Source: Nostoc sp. UHCC 0870 (GTDB taxonomy: Bacteria > Cyanobacteriota > Cyanobacteriia > Cyanobacteriales > Nostocaceae). From it: a stretch of DNA of 64,000 nt. Positions 26,469-36,521 of the stretch are shown in pieces. The DNA lies in assembly GCF_022063185.1 (NCBI RefSeq), contig NZ_CP091913.1:1550001-1614000 (forward strand). Direction: 5' to 3'. The notes beneath the pieces are model-generated. The model did not search any database. It had not been told where the DNA came from and worked only from the letters and a program-made list of their open reading frames with translations. The position numbers were made by a program, and so were the translations under genes. Numbering within the stretch: position 1 is the first letter of the stretch; every line of letters begins with the position of its first letter.

Positions 26469-27116
26469 ATGTCTAACCAGTATATCTACCTGCACGGTTT
26501 TGCTTCTAGTCCTAAATCTAACAAAGCCCAAGATATCAGCGATCGCTTTGCTAAAATTCAAATCCCCCTAAAAATTCCTGATCTGAATGCTGGTGACTTT
26601 TCAGAGTTAACAATCTCACGTCAAATTAAACAAGTAGCAGCAGCATTTGCTAATGACTCTGTACCTATAACCCTAATTGGTTCTAGTTTGGGGGGCTTGA
26701 CTGCTGCCCACATAGCACAGCAATATTTACAAGTAGAACGCCTAGTATTACTAGCACCAGCTTTTGAGTTTTTATCCCATTGGTTGCCCAAGTTAGGCGA
26801 TGAAGCAATACAGCGTTGGCAACAAGAACAGTACATCATGGTTCATCACTATGGTGAAGAGCGATCGCTGCCTTTAAGTTACAATTTTGTGACAGATGCA
26901 ACTAAATACTCCCAAACCCAATTATAACGCCCAATTCCCACGTTGATTTTGCATGGTAAACAAGATGAAGTCATCCCTATTACCGCCAGTCGCTATTTTA
27001 TGCGATCGCGTCCTTGGGTAGAATTAGTAGAACTAGATAGCGATCACGCACTAGGTAATGTTACAGAAGCAATTTGGCAAGCAATTCAACAATTTTGTCA
27101 GTTATCTGGGGGATAG
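26469..27116 (+). pseudogene. YqiA/esterase-type alpha/beta hydrolase, broken by an in-frame stop
   Basis: The frame starts MSNQYIYLHGFASSPKSNKA and has the nucleophile elbow IGSSLGG, both typical of UPF0227/YqiA-like serine esterases. At codon 153 a TAA (26925-26927) interrupts it. The same frame continues without further stops for 62 codons, RPIPTLILHGKQDEVIPIT through DSDHALGN to the TAG at 27114-27116. The catalytic Asp (in GKQDEVIP) and His (in DSDHALGN) lie after the stop, so the 152-residue product cannot form the triad. One base change would restore a normal protein of about 215 residues. It is a recent pseudogene, a read-through case or a sequencing error. Confidence 0.88.
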
Positions 27117-27118
27117 GA

Positions 27119-27246
27119 GACAGGGGACAGGGGACAGGTGACAGGTGACAGGTGACAGGTGACAGGTGACAGGGGACAGGGTAGATTATATTTTCTATGC
27201 CCCATGACTAATGACTATTGACTATTAACTATTGACTATTAACTAA
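27119..27246. repeat. Tandem GACAGGT/GACAGGG and TGACTAT repeats
   Basis: Two arrays: about nine GACAGG(T/G) heptamers (27119-27182) then TGACTA(T/A) heptamers with TTAACTAT variants (27204-27245), ending a few bases before the hisC ATG at 27251. Confidence 0.93.
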
Positions 27247-27250
27247 AAAT

Positions 27251-28396
27251 ATGCTTCCTTTTATTCGTTCAGATTTAGCACAATTTAACGCTTACAAACC
27301 ACACCCTAGTAGCGATACAGGCGCAGCAGTTCCTACTCAGTTAGATCGCCTAGATACCAATGAAAGCCCCTATGATTTGCCGCCTGAGTTAAAACAAAAG
27401 CTGGCTTGGACTTATCAAGAGATCATCGAAACAAATCGTTATCCTGATGGTGGACATGGGGCGATCAAAAATGCGATCGCTGAATATGTCAATGAATCGG
27501 CTGGTGTTTCTACATCACTATTTACTGCTGACAATATCTCTGTGGGTAATGGTTCAGATGAACTAATCCGTTCTTTATTAATTGCCACCTGTCTACAAGG
27601 AGAAGGTGCAGTTCTTGTTGCTAATCCCACCTTTTCCATGTATGGGATTCTAGCAAAAACTTTAGGTATTCCTGTCGTAACAGTTGCTAGAAATCCTAAC
27701 AACTTTGAAATTGATTTAACCGCCGCCCAATCAGCTATCGAACAAACTCAAAATCCTCCCATTCGGGTCGTGTTCGTTGTTCATCCCAATTCCCCCACAG
27801 CTAATCCTTTAACTATCAATGAATTGACTTGGTTAAAAAGTCTGAGTGAGCAGGTGTTGGTAGTCATTGACGAAGCTTATTTTGAATTTAGCCAAACAAC
27901 TTTGGCAAGTGAGTTAGCACAGCATCCCAACTGGGTGATTTTACGTACCTTTTCTAAAGCTTTCCGTTTAGCAGCAATGCGTGTAGGTTATTGTATAGCT
28001 CATCCAGAAGCGATCGCTATCCTAGAAAAAGTCCGCTTACCCTACAATTTACCTAGTTTTTCCCTTGCAGCCGCACTCATGGCTTTACAAAATCGTCACA
28101 TCTTGCTGGAATCAATTCCGCAAACGCTGCATGAACGTAACAAAATGACTACAGCTTTATCTCAAAACCCAGCCTTACAAGTTATAGAAAGTGCCGCTAA
28201 TTTTATTTTTGTGCGTCTTCAACCAAATAATGATGACTCACAAAATACAGCTTTAAAAAATCTTCATCAACAACTCAAAAACCAAGGTACTCTTATCCGT
28301 GAAATTAGCGGAGGACTACGAATTACTATCGGTACACCTGAAGAAAACCTACGCACGCTAAACCGAATACAAGCAGCTTTAGTTAACAAAGTATAG
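27251..28396 (+). CDS. hisC: Histidinol-phosphate aminotransferase
   Basis: PLP-dependent transamination of imidazole-acetol phosphate in histidine synthesis. 381 residues, class I/II aminotransferase fold: [36 protein letters not shown], the Asn/Pro motif [21 protein letters not shown], the PLP-lysine region [17 protein letters not shown] and [11 protein letters not shown] at the C-terminus. The ATG sits just after a tandem repeat array; no clear ribosome binding site. It is not in a his operon, as is usual in cyanobacteria. The similar CobD-type enzymes are a less likely alternative. Confidence 0.92.
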   Translation: MLPFIRSDLAQFNAYKPHPSSDTGAAVPTQLDRLDTNESPYDLPPELKQKLAWTYQEIIETNRYPDGGHGAIKNAIAEYVNESAGVSTSLFTADNISVGNGSDELIRSLLIATCLQGEGAVLVANPTFSMYGILAKTLGIPVVTVARNPNNFEIDLTAAQSAIEQTQNPPIRVVFVVHPNSPTANPLTINELTWLKSLSEQVLVVIDEAYFEFSQTTLASELAQHPNWVILRTFSKAFRLAAMRVGYCIAHPEAIAILEKVRLPYNLPSFSLAAALMALQNRHILLESIPQTLHERNKMTTALSQNPALQVIESAANFIFVRLQPNNDDSQNTALKNLHQQLKNQGTLIREISGGLRITIGTPEENLRTLNRIQAALVNKV

Positions 28397-28399
28397 GGG

Positions 28400-28546
28400 T
28401 TTAAGTCCCCGGCTTCTATCAAGCCGCAAGTGTTGTGGCTCTTTTTAAATCCCCGTTACCACACGTAATTGCGTAAAGCCTGCGGCATAGCTCCGCTTAG
28501 AGCGTAGCGGGACGTTAGTCCATTGTGAATTGCGAATTGCGAATTG
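28400..28546. repeat. Interspersed repeat patch after hisC
   Basis: Contains a short hairpin GGCTTctatcAAGCC (about 28419-28433), a dispersed-repeat type segment (GCCTGCGGCATAG ... GCGTAGCGGGACGTTAG, about 28477-28515) and a GCGAATT heptamer array (28524-28544). It fills the gap between the convergent hisC and the next gene. Confidence 0.7.
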
Positions 28547-28548
28547 GT

Positions 28549-29088
28549 TTAAATGTCTCTATTACCCCAACGGCGTACTATTCCCGCCGTTTGCGGTAAC
28601 ACTCCCACCAATAAAGCAAAAGCAACATCTGGTAAATTAGCAACCATTTCCTGGGGAAAATATTGTTCAAACTGATCCAGAATTTTTTGCACTCGCTGCT
28701 GAGGAACTGGATTTTCTGTAATTTGTTTGATTAACCTAATCCACTGTCGCCTGATTAAATAAGCTTTTTGCCGCTCTTCATAAGATTCTGGTGTCAGTAA
28801 AGATAGATTTCCTATAGGGATAACCATGTGGCAATCAGCATCATAATCACCGCCAACTGCTGCTCCTGGCCCAGCAAATTCAGCATGATAGCGTTTGAAG
28901 AGGATTAACCCATTCCGCCTACGACTATTGACTATAAAAACTTGTCCACTGTGCAAAAATGTCAGAACATCCGAACTGTACGTTTGCTCAGTTCCATCTG
29001 GCATGACAAAACTGTCAAGGCAACTTGTGTCAGAGTAGTACGTTGATACCATAGTAGCTTGATAGCGGCGGGTTTTTTCGCTATCCAT
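28549..29088 (-). CDS. Conserved-looking hypothetical protein (179 residues)
   Basis: A soluble protein, MDSEKTRRYQATMVSTYYSD at the start, with a beta-rich N-terminal half (SGQVFIVNSRRRNGLILFKRY) and an alpha-helical C-terminal half (EERQKAYLIRRQWIRLIKQI, then RVQKILDQFEQYFP). The ending VANLPDVAFALLVGVLPQTAGIVRRWG looks like a short hydrophobic segment. I do not recognise the family; it has the look of a cyanobacteria-specific protein. It converges on hisC and is preceded by a long empty AT-rich region. Confidence 0.7.
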   Translation of the reverse strand: MDSEKTRRYQATMVSTYYSDTSCLDSFVMPDGTEQTYSSDVLTFLHSGQVFIVNSRRRNGLILFKRYHAEFAGPGAAVGGDYDADCHMVIPIGNLSLLTPESYEERQKAYLIRRQWIRLIKQITENPVPQQRVQKILDQFEQYFPQEMVANLPDVAFALLVGVLPQTAGIVRRWGNRDI

Positions 29089-29872
29089 GTTTACTAAAAC
29101 TTTTGAATAGTTTAATTTTGGGAATCCAGGGTGGATAAGTTTGATTAAATCTCCACCTTTTTTTTGCTCTTTCTTTTTAACCAGAATTGTTTAGTCAATT
29201 TTAACTAAAATTTAAAGCAAGATATATGAGCTTTGCCATTAAGTGATCACATTCTATGTGATTTAACTACATTTGTCTGCCAATTAATTGCTAAAACATT
29301 TAAAGTTTTTATGAAGATAAATATCTTCATTAATAAGGTTCTATGAGGAGATTAATTTACTTTCAAAGTAATTTTACTGATGAGACAATTATAGTCTAAA
29401 TTTTTCGTTTGGTAATATTTAAGGTAAAGTGTTGAGATTTCATACAATCAACATGATATGGATAAATAAATATATTTCTTTTTATAAATTTTTTTTAAAG
29501 GCTAAGTAAAAATAGGTTTATAAAAATTTTAGATGAAATTTTAACTAAAACTAATATGCTTAGATCCTCTCAAAACTACTGCTATGATTGGAAATGCGAT
29601 GCTCAAAGCTAATATTTGAAAGAATAGCAATTGAGTAAATAGTAGATCCAGGGTATGCACCCATTTTGTTTGACCAAAATCTTAAGGTATCGCTGAAAAT
29701 ATTTCTGATCGGAAAATCAAGTATGTAGTTTGAGTATTTAGGTAATTACTTATTTGTATCTGCTGTCATAGATTCTGGGTTTAAGCCACAAAACTATTCA
29801 TTGATAAAGACCAAAAAACTTACTAGACCAAGGGGAGTGTTAGCAACCTATTTACCGCCCAAAAAAGAATAT
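29089..29872. other. Long AT-rich intergenic region, nothing recognised
   Basis: Nearly 800 bases with no supported frame, tRNA or repeat array. The region between two minus-strand genes should hold the promoter of the upstream-transcribed hypothetical gene. Strongly AT-rich with runs of A and T; no terminator with a GC-rich stem was seen. Confidence 0.5.
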
Positions 29873-30532
29873 TCAGATAATGGCATCTAATTGTAGATGT
29901 TTATGCAATAAAATCTGCCGTGATTGCCTAAATAAGAATATATTCAAGTTAGATTCTACTGTCTGTACCTTATATCCCAATTTGAAATAGAGCTGCCGCG
30001 CTTGATAATTATTTTCCAAAACATGAAGATATAGATTATCGAATCCCCATTCCCGCGAAACCTGTTCACAGCTAGTGAGTAATTGTGATGCCACACCATG
30101 CCTGCGGTATTCTGGGTGAACTGCTAAGTTAGATAAATAAAGGAAACTCCTACCAACTTGTGTCCAAGGATCACTGAAACGCACACCCATTTCGACAGTC
30201 CCTACTAATTGATGCGCTGCATTAGCATGAGTATTGACGGAAACCAAACAAATGTGATGAGGCGATGAAGATAAAAGGCGATGTTTGAGGTCTTCATAAA
30301 TACCTAAACGTAGTAAAGGGAAAGCCCATCCCCAAAAACCATTTTGGGAATGAAAACTTTCTGCAATAATTTGGGCAACACCCCTCAAATCAGCAGATGT
30401 AGCAGCCCGAATTTGGAAGTGATGGGAACTTTGTTCAGCAGATGCTGTGACTTGTTGTTGGTGGGATGGGTCAGAAAACCAGTATGTCAAGGCTAGTTTA
30501 GTATTAATGTTTTTTAACGAAAATCTTCTCAA
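29873..30532 (-). CDS. GNAT-family N-acetyltransferase
   Basis: Acetyl-CoA-dependent acetylation of an unknown amine or protein N-terminus. 219 residues; GNAT core at about 38-200: IRAATSADLRGVAQIIAESF, then strand-turn YLSNLAVHPEYRRHGVASQLL containing the acetyl-CoA pyrophosphate loop (RRHGVA), and YLHVLENNYQARQLYFKLGYK. The first 35 residues are poorly conserved in look. The start used is TTG at 30532; no better ATG is in frame before the domain. Similar proteins in plastids and cyanobacteria act as N-terminal or lysine acetyltransferases, but substrate assignment is not possible here. Confidence 0.88.
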   Translation of the reverse strand: MRRFSLKNINTKLALTYWFSDPSHQQQVTASAEQSSHHFQIRAATSADLRGVAQIIAESFHSQNGFWGWAFPLLRLGIYEDLKHRLLSSSPHHICLVSVNTHANAAHQLVGTVEMGVRFSDPWTQVGRSFLYLSNLAVHPEYRRHGVASQLLTSCEQVSREWGFDNLYLHVLENNYQARQLYFKLGYKVQTVESNLNIFLFRQSRQILLHKHLQLDAII

Positions 30533-31345
30533 TTATCCTAAAACACTGACAGTAAGTCGGCGGATATAATTCCAGGTTATTGGTTTACTCTCTATGAGGA
30601 AGGCCGTCAGGTGTTCTCGTAGAAGAGGTTAACGCCAACAGGGGGAGTCTACAGTCCTATGGTGCTGCTGCTAAGGGAACAAAATCAAGCTATAACTCCA
30701 TAGAAAAAATTAACCCAGTAAGAGTATAGTAGCCTAACACATTAGTGTGCTTGTTAAGATCATCAGAAATAGTACAAAAAGGCAAAAATAGAAAGTCATT
30801 TCCAGAAAATTCATCTCATCACTTCCCTGACAGGTGAGTGATAACCTGATTTCAGTTTTAGCTAAATCTTTCTGAAAGCTATATGGGCGAGGTATATTAG
30901 TTTAACAGTATACGTACTTTTAAAAATGACTTTAGTAATATTACTAGTTATTCTAGGAGTAGCATAAATAAAATTTACTTAAAAGTGTTAGTGCGACTGT
31001 AACAACGGGAAAACTGAAGAAGTAGCTTCATGCGGTTTTTTAACTAAGCTTGATTGCTGCCCATAGTATTTTGATGGTTATTACTGGAGGTGAGGCAATA
31101 TTTGAACAGTCAGAATCAAATCTGTAGCACAATCACTGATAATGAGACTAACTGCACTGCCCTAGCGGCAATGGCAATCCTGACAAGCCGTTGAAGTTAA
31201 TTACTGTGAATAGTTCCATATTCAGCATTCATATAGCCACATAGCTTTATTGGTGGCAATGCTCTGTTCTCAACTGACTCAGAAATATTCTTACCTGATT
31301 CAGATTATCCTTTATCCGACTGCCGTTACAGCAGGAAAGCGGTGC
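30533..31345. other. Long intergenic region with possible small RNA
   Basis: About 800 bases. A GC-richer island at 30585-30710 is out of character with the AT-rich surroundings and contains short complementary pieces (CTATGG/CCATAG, GGAGT/ACTCC), which may indicate a structured RNA. A terminator-like stem lies at 31013-31041, far from any annotated gene end. A 13-codon hydrophobic frame (30926-30967, MTLVILLVILGVA) lies between them. Confidence 0.4.
31013..31041 (+). terminator. Orphan terminator-like stem-loop
   Basis: ACTG (31013-31016) with CGGT (31033-31036, one G-T pair) encloses GAAG (31019-31022) with CTTC (31026-31029), followed by six T (31036-31041). No gene ends here, so it may end an unannotated transcript. 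Confidence 0.4.
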
Positions 31346-34300
31346 ATGAAATCCCAAGTAAACAGTAAGCCTAAAATTTTGGTTGTTGATGATGAACCAG
31401 ACAACCTTGACTTGCTTTACCGCACCTTCTATCGCGACTACAAGGTGCTGAGGGCAACATCTGGCCCTGCGGCACTGGATCTGCTGGCGCAAGAGGGAGA
31501 GGTGGCAGTAATTATCTCTGATCAGCGTATGCCGATCATGAGTGGTACAGAATTTTTAAGCCTCACGGCAACTCAATATCCAGATATTATTCGGATTATT
31601 TTAACTGGCTACACTGATGTCGAAGACTTAGTGGAAGCAATTAATGCTGGTAAAGTATTCAAATATGTTACTAAACCCTGGGAAGCGGAAGAACTCAAAG
31701 CAGTAGTTCGTCAAGCCCTTGATACTCATAATGTCCTGAAAGCTCGTACCCGTGAATTAACCCGCACGTTGCGCCAGGAATCGCTACTGAACTCCGTTAC
31801 TAACACAATTCGCAGTGCCTTAGATTATCGACAAATTTTACAAGCAATTGTCGATACAGTTGGTCATATGCTGGAGGTGGATGTTTGTCTATTACGTCCC
31901 TTTCAAGATGAACAATTAGTAGACGAAGGATTTATTTATCAAAAAACAGCTTCAGAACAAGCTCAGACACAGCTTCGTAACGAGAAAACAGCAGCACCAA
32001 TCAATCATCCTTCCCCTCCACCGCTTCTAGCCCAGACGCTTTGGGAAACTCGTGAGGTGCAGGTGATTAATGATGTAGTAGATGATGAGCGTATTTATGG
32101 AGATACTTCTGAACTACAAAACAGAGCAAAGGCTTTTGAGGCTGCTAATATCTCCTCTAGTCTAGTTGTACCCCTGCTTTGGCAACAGCAATTGATGGCG
32201 GTGCTAGCACTGCACCAGTGTCACCAAGGGCGAATTTGGGGAGAAGAGGAGGTACAGCTAGTTTTAATGGTGGCAGATCAAGCAGCTCTTGCTTTATCTC
32301 AAGCATACGCCTATGAGCAAGTACGCGCCCTAGCTAAACGAGAAGCTTTAATTAATACAATTACTACAGCGATTCGTTCTAGTTTGAATCCTCAAGATAT
32401 CTTTGCAGCCATTACTCAACAACTAGGACAGGCTTTACAAGTAGACGGCTGCGTTTTATCTTTGTGGGCAGAGGAAGATGAGTATGTGCAATGTGTAGGA
32501 TTATATGATAGTTCTCAGCATTTAGAAGATTCTCTCTCAGTCATCAAACCCAGAGAATTAACAATACAAGAATCACCAAAATCCCAAGCCCCAATTCGGG
32601 AAAATCCGATTCTGCAAGAAATAATACGGACACATGAGCCTGTAGTGATTTCTGACTTAAATCATTCTTTCTCAGAAATTCAAGGGTTTGATTTACTAGG
32701 GAAACAGCCAGCCCGATCGCTGATGGTAGTTCCTTTAGTAGCTGATGATAAATGTATCGGTAGTATTACCCTGCGAGAAGGTAGTAAAGCTAGACGGTGG
32801 CTATCATCAGATATTGAGTTAGCAAAAACTGTAGCAGCACAAGCGGCGATCGCAGTACAGCAATCACGCCTCTACGAAAAAACCCGTGAGCAAGCTGAAC
32901 GCCTATTAGAACTAGATAAACAAAAAACCGAGTTTTTTCAAAACATTTCCCATGAATTTCGCACCCCCATCACCTTAATTCAAGGGCCGTTAGAGTCAGC
33001 AGTGAGTTCAGGCGAGGGGTTATCCTATGACCAAAGTGCGATCGCTTTGCGGAACTCTCGCCGTTTACTGAGACTAGTCAACCAACTACTGGATTTACAA
33101 CGCCTAGACGCGGGGAGAATGCAGCCGAGTTTCCGTCCTAGCGATTTAGTTGAATTTGTCAGCCAAATTGTGGAGTCCTTTCGTCCCTACTGTGAAAAAA
33201 AGTCACTACATCTGGTCACTGACTTGAGCCAATGTCCTACGGTGTATTTAGACATGGAAAAATTTGACAAGGTACTTTATAACCTGCTGTCAAATGCCAT
33301 GAAGTTTACTCCTGAAGGTGGCACAATCAGCGTTAAACTGAGAACTGCACAGAATCAATGCTTACTACAGGTACAAGATACAGGCATTGGTATTGTGCAA
33401 GAGCAGATTCCTTATCTGTTTGAGCGATTTCGTCAAGCTGAAGGTTCAGCAAATCGTTCTTATGAAGGTAGTGGACTCGGTTTAGCTTTAGTAAAAGAAT
33501 TAGTAGAAATACATGGTGGCAAAGTCACAGTTGAATCAGTCTATGGTCAAGGTACTACCTTTAAACTTTGGCTTTTAGCCGGCAATGCTCACTTACCCCC
33601 ACAGCAAGTATCTGATACCCCTGTAGAAGTTAATACCAGCCGCGCTAGTGTGGAGTTAGCAGACTTAGAACTGGTAGAATCAACTGCCGACAACACAGAG
33701 AGCATTGACTTCACACTATCTACATTAGGGGAAAACCCCCAAACAACTACAACATCTAGTGATAACTCGCACCACTCTATCCTAGTGGTAGACGACAACC
33801 CAGATTTGCGAACCTATGTGTCTGATATCCTGCGGCGCAGTGGTTATCAAGTTCAGACAGCGCGTAACGGTTATGAAGGGTTTGGGAAAGCGCAAGCGAT
33901 CGCTCCTAACTTGATTGTCACTGATTTGATGATGCCGATGGTGACGGGACTGGAGATGATTCGGATGATTCGGAGTGAAGAAAAGCTCAAAGGTATCCCA
34001 ATTATCTTACTCACAGCCAAAGTTGATGAGGAAACCCGCATCGAAGGTACAGAACATGGAGCAGATGCGTATTTAGCAAAACCATTTAATGACCGGGAAC
34101 TTCTAGCGGAAGTTCGCAATCTTCTAGCTTTGAAGGCAAACGAACGTAGGGTTTTGGAGCTAAACACTTATCTTACAGAGTCAGTCTTGAAACGCTTTTT
34201 ACCGCCGTCTTTAGTATCCAAAGCGGCTGCGGGTACTTTGAGTTTAGATTTACGACCAGAACCACGCTTAATTACAGTTTTGTTTAGCGATATTGTGGGG

Positions 34301-34852
34301 TTTACTCAGTTAGCCAATACTCTTAGATCCCGACGCGTGGCAGAATTGCTGAATGAATATTTAGAAGTCATGACTAAAGGAGTGTTTGATAACGGTGGCA
34401 CGGTAGATAAATTTATGGGAGATGCTATTTTAGCTTTGTATGGTGCGCCAGAAGAACTGACACCTAATGAACAGGTGCGTCGAGCCATTAATACAGCTAG
34501 AGCAATGCAAAAGTCATTGGTGCAGTTGAATCAGAAGTGGTACAACCAAGGTATATTTGATGCCGATAACCCAACTGGGGTACAATTTCGCTGTGGTATT
34601 CACCAAGGTACGGCAGTTGTAGGTATGTTTGGTAGTGCCGAACGAGCAGATTATACTGCGATCGGCCCGAGTGTGAATATTGCTGCTAGATTACAAGCTG
34701 CTACCGTTCCCGGTACTATTTTAGTTTCTGCGGCTGTCGCTGATTATTTACAAGACGAAGAAATTACGAAAGGTAGTCCGCTAAAACTCAAAGGAGTTGA
34801 TGAAACAGTTTTGACTTTTGTGGTGAAACCAGAAGTAATGGTAAATCGTTAA
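31346..34852 (+). CDS. cyaC: CyaC-type adenylate cyclase with hybrid histidine kinase
   Basis: 1168 residues, making cAMP from ATP under phosphorelay control. Domain order: receiver (about 10-125, ILVVDDEPDN, Asp in IISDQRMP), two GAF domains (about 155-330 and 350-530), HisKA with NISHEFRTPI (His536), HATPase (DTGIGI, GSGLGLALVKEL), second receiver (about 808-930, LIVTDLMMP) and a class III cyclase (about 965-1150). The cyclase has both metal Asp motifs (FSDIVGF, VDKFMGDAI), with the adenine-specifying Lys in VDKF and YTAIGPSVNIAARL. This order matches CyaC of Anabaena and Spirulina. The ATG at 31346, with AGGAAA upstream, fits better than frames starting at 31250. Confidence 0.93.
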   Translation: MKSQVNSKPKILVVDDEPDNLDLLYRTFYRDYKVLRATSGPAALDLLAQEGEVAVIISDQRMPIMSGTEFLSLTATQYPDIIRIILTGYTDVEDLVEAINAGKVFKYVTKPWEAEELKAVVRQALDTHNVLKARTRELTRTLRQESLLNSVTNTIRSALDYRQILQAIVDTVGHMLEVDVCLLRPFQDEQLVDEGFIYQKTASEQAQTQLRNEKTAAPINHPSPPPLLAQTLWETREVQVINDVVDDERIYGDTSELQNRAKAFEAANISSSLVVPLLWQQQLMAVLALHQCHQGRIWGEEEVQLVLMVADQAALALSQAYAYEQVRALAKREALINTITTAIRSSLNPQDIFAAITQQLGQALQVDGCVLSLWAEEDEYVQCVGLYDSSQHLEDSLSVIKPRELTIQESPKSQAPIRENPILQEIIRTHEPVVISDLNHSFSEIQGFDLLGKQPARSLMVVPLVADDKCIGSITLREGSKARRWLSSDIELAKTVAAQAAIAVQQSRLYEKTREQAERLLELDKQKTEFFQNISHEFRTPITLIQGPLESAVSSGEGLSYDQSAIALRNSRRLLRLVNQLLDLQRLDAGRMQPSFRPSDLVEFVSQIVESFRPYCEKKSLHLVTDLSQCPTVYLDMEKFDKVLYNLLSNAMKFTPEGGTISVKLRTAQNQCLLQVQDTGIGIVQEQIPYLFERFRQAEGSANRSYEGSGLGLALVKELVEIHGGKVTVESVYGQGTTFKLWLLAGNAHLPPQQVSDTPVEVNTSRASVELADLELVESTADNTESIDFTLSTLGENPQTTTTSSDNSHHSILVVDDNPDLRTYVSDILRRSGYQVQTARNGYEGFGKAQAIAPNLIVTDLMMPMVTGLEMIRMIRSEEKLKGIPIILLTAKVDEETRIEGTEHGADAYLAKPFNDRELLAEVRNLLALKANERRVLELNTYLTESVLKRFLPPSLVSKAAAGTLSLDLRPEPRLITVLFSDIVGFTQLANTLRSRRVAELLNEYLEVMTKGVFDNGGTVDKFMGDAILALYGAPEELTPNEQVRRAINTARAMQKSLVQLNQKWYNQGIFDADNPTGVQFRCGIHQGTAVVGMFGSAERADYTAIGPSVNIAARLQAATVPGTILVSAAVADYLQDEEITKGSPLKLKGVDETVLTFVVKPEVMVNR

Positions 34853-34891
34853 GGATTACAGCACGGAATAATATCTAGTGTCAAATGCCAC

Positions 34892-36133
34892 ATGACAATA
34901 TCGGTTGCGGATAAAAATCCTATTTCAGCCACAGTCTGGCGGCGACATCAAGATCCTCCAGGTTTGTGGATTGCTGTAGCTATAGGTTCAGTTTCTCTAC
35001 ATTTGCTAGCTTTTTGGTTAATGCGATCGCCTAATGGTTTTAGACCTTGGTTTCCACAACAAAGCCAAGCTGTTGTTCCTATTGAGTTGGTAGAAATTTC
35101 ACCCCAGGAATCAACAACTAAACCACCAACACCTCAAGCACCAAAAACTACACCAGAAACAGCACCACCCACATCTACAAATCAAGATGATCGGGGGCTA
35201 GATTTTGGTGGTAGTATTCAGCAGGAAAACAGTAGCAATGCGCCTCAACCTGATACACAAGTCTTTGCTGAAGAAAAATCTCCTCAACCAGAACCAACCT
35301 CTACACCAACTCCTACACCTCAACCAGAACCGACCTCTACACCAACCCCAGAACCTACACAGCAAAATCCTACAGTTCCCTTGGGTGAACGTCCTTGGGA
35401 ACGTCGTCAAGATATTGAATTAGGTAAGGGAACACCATTACCATCAGATAATCCAAATGTTACACCAGAACAAATTGCCGAGTCGGGAGATGTAGAAGAT
35501 CAAACGCCACGCACTCTAGACGAAGAAACTGCAAATACTTCTAGTCAAGATCCTTCAACCACTCCCAATGAAGAAACTCCTAGCAATTCCAGTGATAATA
35601 GTTCTAATTCTGCTGGAGAACCTGCAAATAATTCTAATGTAGATACTGCTAGCAATTCCAGTCAGGATAGTTCATCTAACGCTGAAACTACAAATACTCC
35701 TGCTGCGGAAAATTCACCTAATCAAACTGCTAGCGGATCTATCGCGACTTTAGTCCCTCTAGGGGAAAATGAAGTGCGCCAACTCATCGAGCAGAGGATA
35801 ATTGGAGATAATGACCTTCCTGATGTTTTGTCTATATACCAGGGAAGCAACTCCAAAACTTTAGAGTCTAGCTATCTTCCTAGTGATACAGCACTTCAAC
35901 CTGCAAAGTTGCTAGCGAGTTTAGTAGTTGATCAAAATGGTAAGTTCCAACAAGCTGTAGTGCTAGAAATAGAACCAGCAGGATTAGCAGGTAACAAAAG
36001 TTTATATGAGCAAGTGGTCACTGATTTGTTCAGAAACGAAAACTTTATCCCAGGTCAAAATCGTGATGGTACAAAACCAGAAGTGAGTAATTCTTTTATA
36101 TGGGTTACTATTGAGCCTGTGAAAAATAATTAG
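34892..36133 (+). CDS. TonB-like proline-rich periplasm-spanning protein
   Basis: 413 residues. A single N-terminal membrane helix (about 26-44, LWIAVAIGSVSLHLLAFWLM) is followed by VVPIELVEI, the usual beginning of TonB-family proteins, then about 220 residues of low-complexity Pro/Thr/Gln and Asn/Ser (TPTPTPQPEPTSTPTP) and a C-terminal folded part of about 120 residues ending IWVTIEP. This suits an energy transducer reaching to an outer-membrane receptor, but no ExbB/ExbD or receptor gene is near and the C-terminal domain is only TonB-like in position. It follows cyaC by 39 bases in the same direction, so co-transcription is possible. Confidence 0.75.
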   Translation: MTISVADKNPISATVWRRHQDPPGLWIAVAIGSVSLHLLAFWLMRSPNGFRPWFPQQSQAVVPIELVEISPQESTTKPPTPQAPKTTPETAPPTSTNQDDRGLDFGGSIQQENSSNAPQPDTQVFAEEKSPQPEPTSTPTPTPQPEPTSTPTPEPTQQNPTVPLGERPWERRQDIELGKGTPLPSDNPNVTPEQIAESGDVEDQTPRTLDEETANTSSQDPSTTPNEETPSNSSDNSSNSAGEPANNSNVDTASNSSQDSSSNAETTNTPAAENSPNQTASGSIATLVPLGENEVRQLIEQRIIGDNDLPDVLSIYQGSNSKTLESSYLPSDTALQPAKLLASLVVDQNGKFQQAVVLEIEPAGLAGNKSLYEQVVTDLFRNENFIPGQNRDGTKPEVSNSFIWVTIEPVKNN

Positions 36134-36183
36134 ATACTTGAATTTCTGATAAAACTGTGCTACTCTAACATAGTTGGAAATTT

Positions 36184-36254
36184 GCGGGCGTAGTTTAGTG
36201 GTAAAACTATAGCCTTCCAAGCTATTAATGCGGGTTCGATTCCCGCCGCCCGCT
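36184..36254 (+). tRNA. tRNA-Gly (anticodon UCC)
   Basis: Cloverleaf is complete: acceptor GCGGGCG (36184-36190) pairs with CGCCCGC (36247-36253); D arm GTTTAGTGGTAAAAC; anticodon stem ATAGC/GCTAT around loop CTTCCAA, giving anticodon TCC; T arm GCGGG-TTCGATT-CCCGC. CCA is not encoded, as is common in cyanobacteria. Confidence 0.97.
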
Positions 36255-36263
36255 TAAAACATT

Positions 36264-36299
36264 AAACCCTTGTGAGGTAAGTCTTGCAAGGGTTTTTTT
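36264..36299 (+). terminator. Terminator after tRNA-Gly
   Basis: AAACCCTTG (36264-36272) pairs with CAAGGGTTT (36287-36295), followed by further T to 36299. It lies 10 bases downstream of the tRNA. Confidence 0.9.
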
Positions 36300-36521
36300 G
36301 TGTTTATCGAATAGCGGGACTTAAACTGCGATCGCTCCTACCCAATCAATGTAAGCGAGAGAGGGGGCGATCGTCTAATCACATATTTTGAAGCTAGGTT
36401 TTTTTGCTGAGTCATCTATCAATCACAAATCGCTAACTGATTTTCATCCATTGGCTAGAAGCAGACACTAGCAAAAATCTTTACCGTGGAGTTATGTGCT
36501 TCAATATAAGGAAACGAGCCG

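Noticed and set aside
31250..31345. N-terminal extension of cyaC by 32 codons
   Set aside because: The residues are not receiver-like, and the ATG at 31346 has AGGAAA upstream and starts shortly before the receiver.
34892..36133. Low-complexity Pro/Thr and Asn/Ser region as a possible frameshift
   Set aside because: The frame is continuous with a membrane helix before and a folded domain after, as expected of a TonB-like linker.
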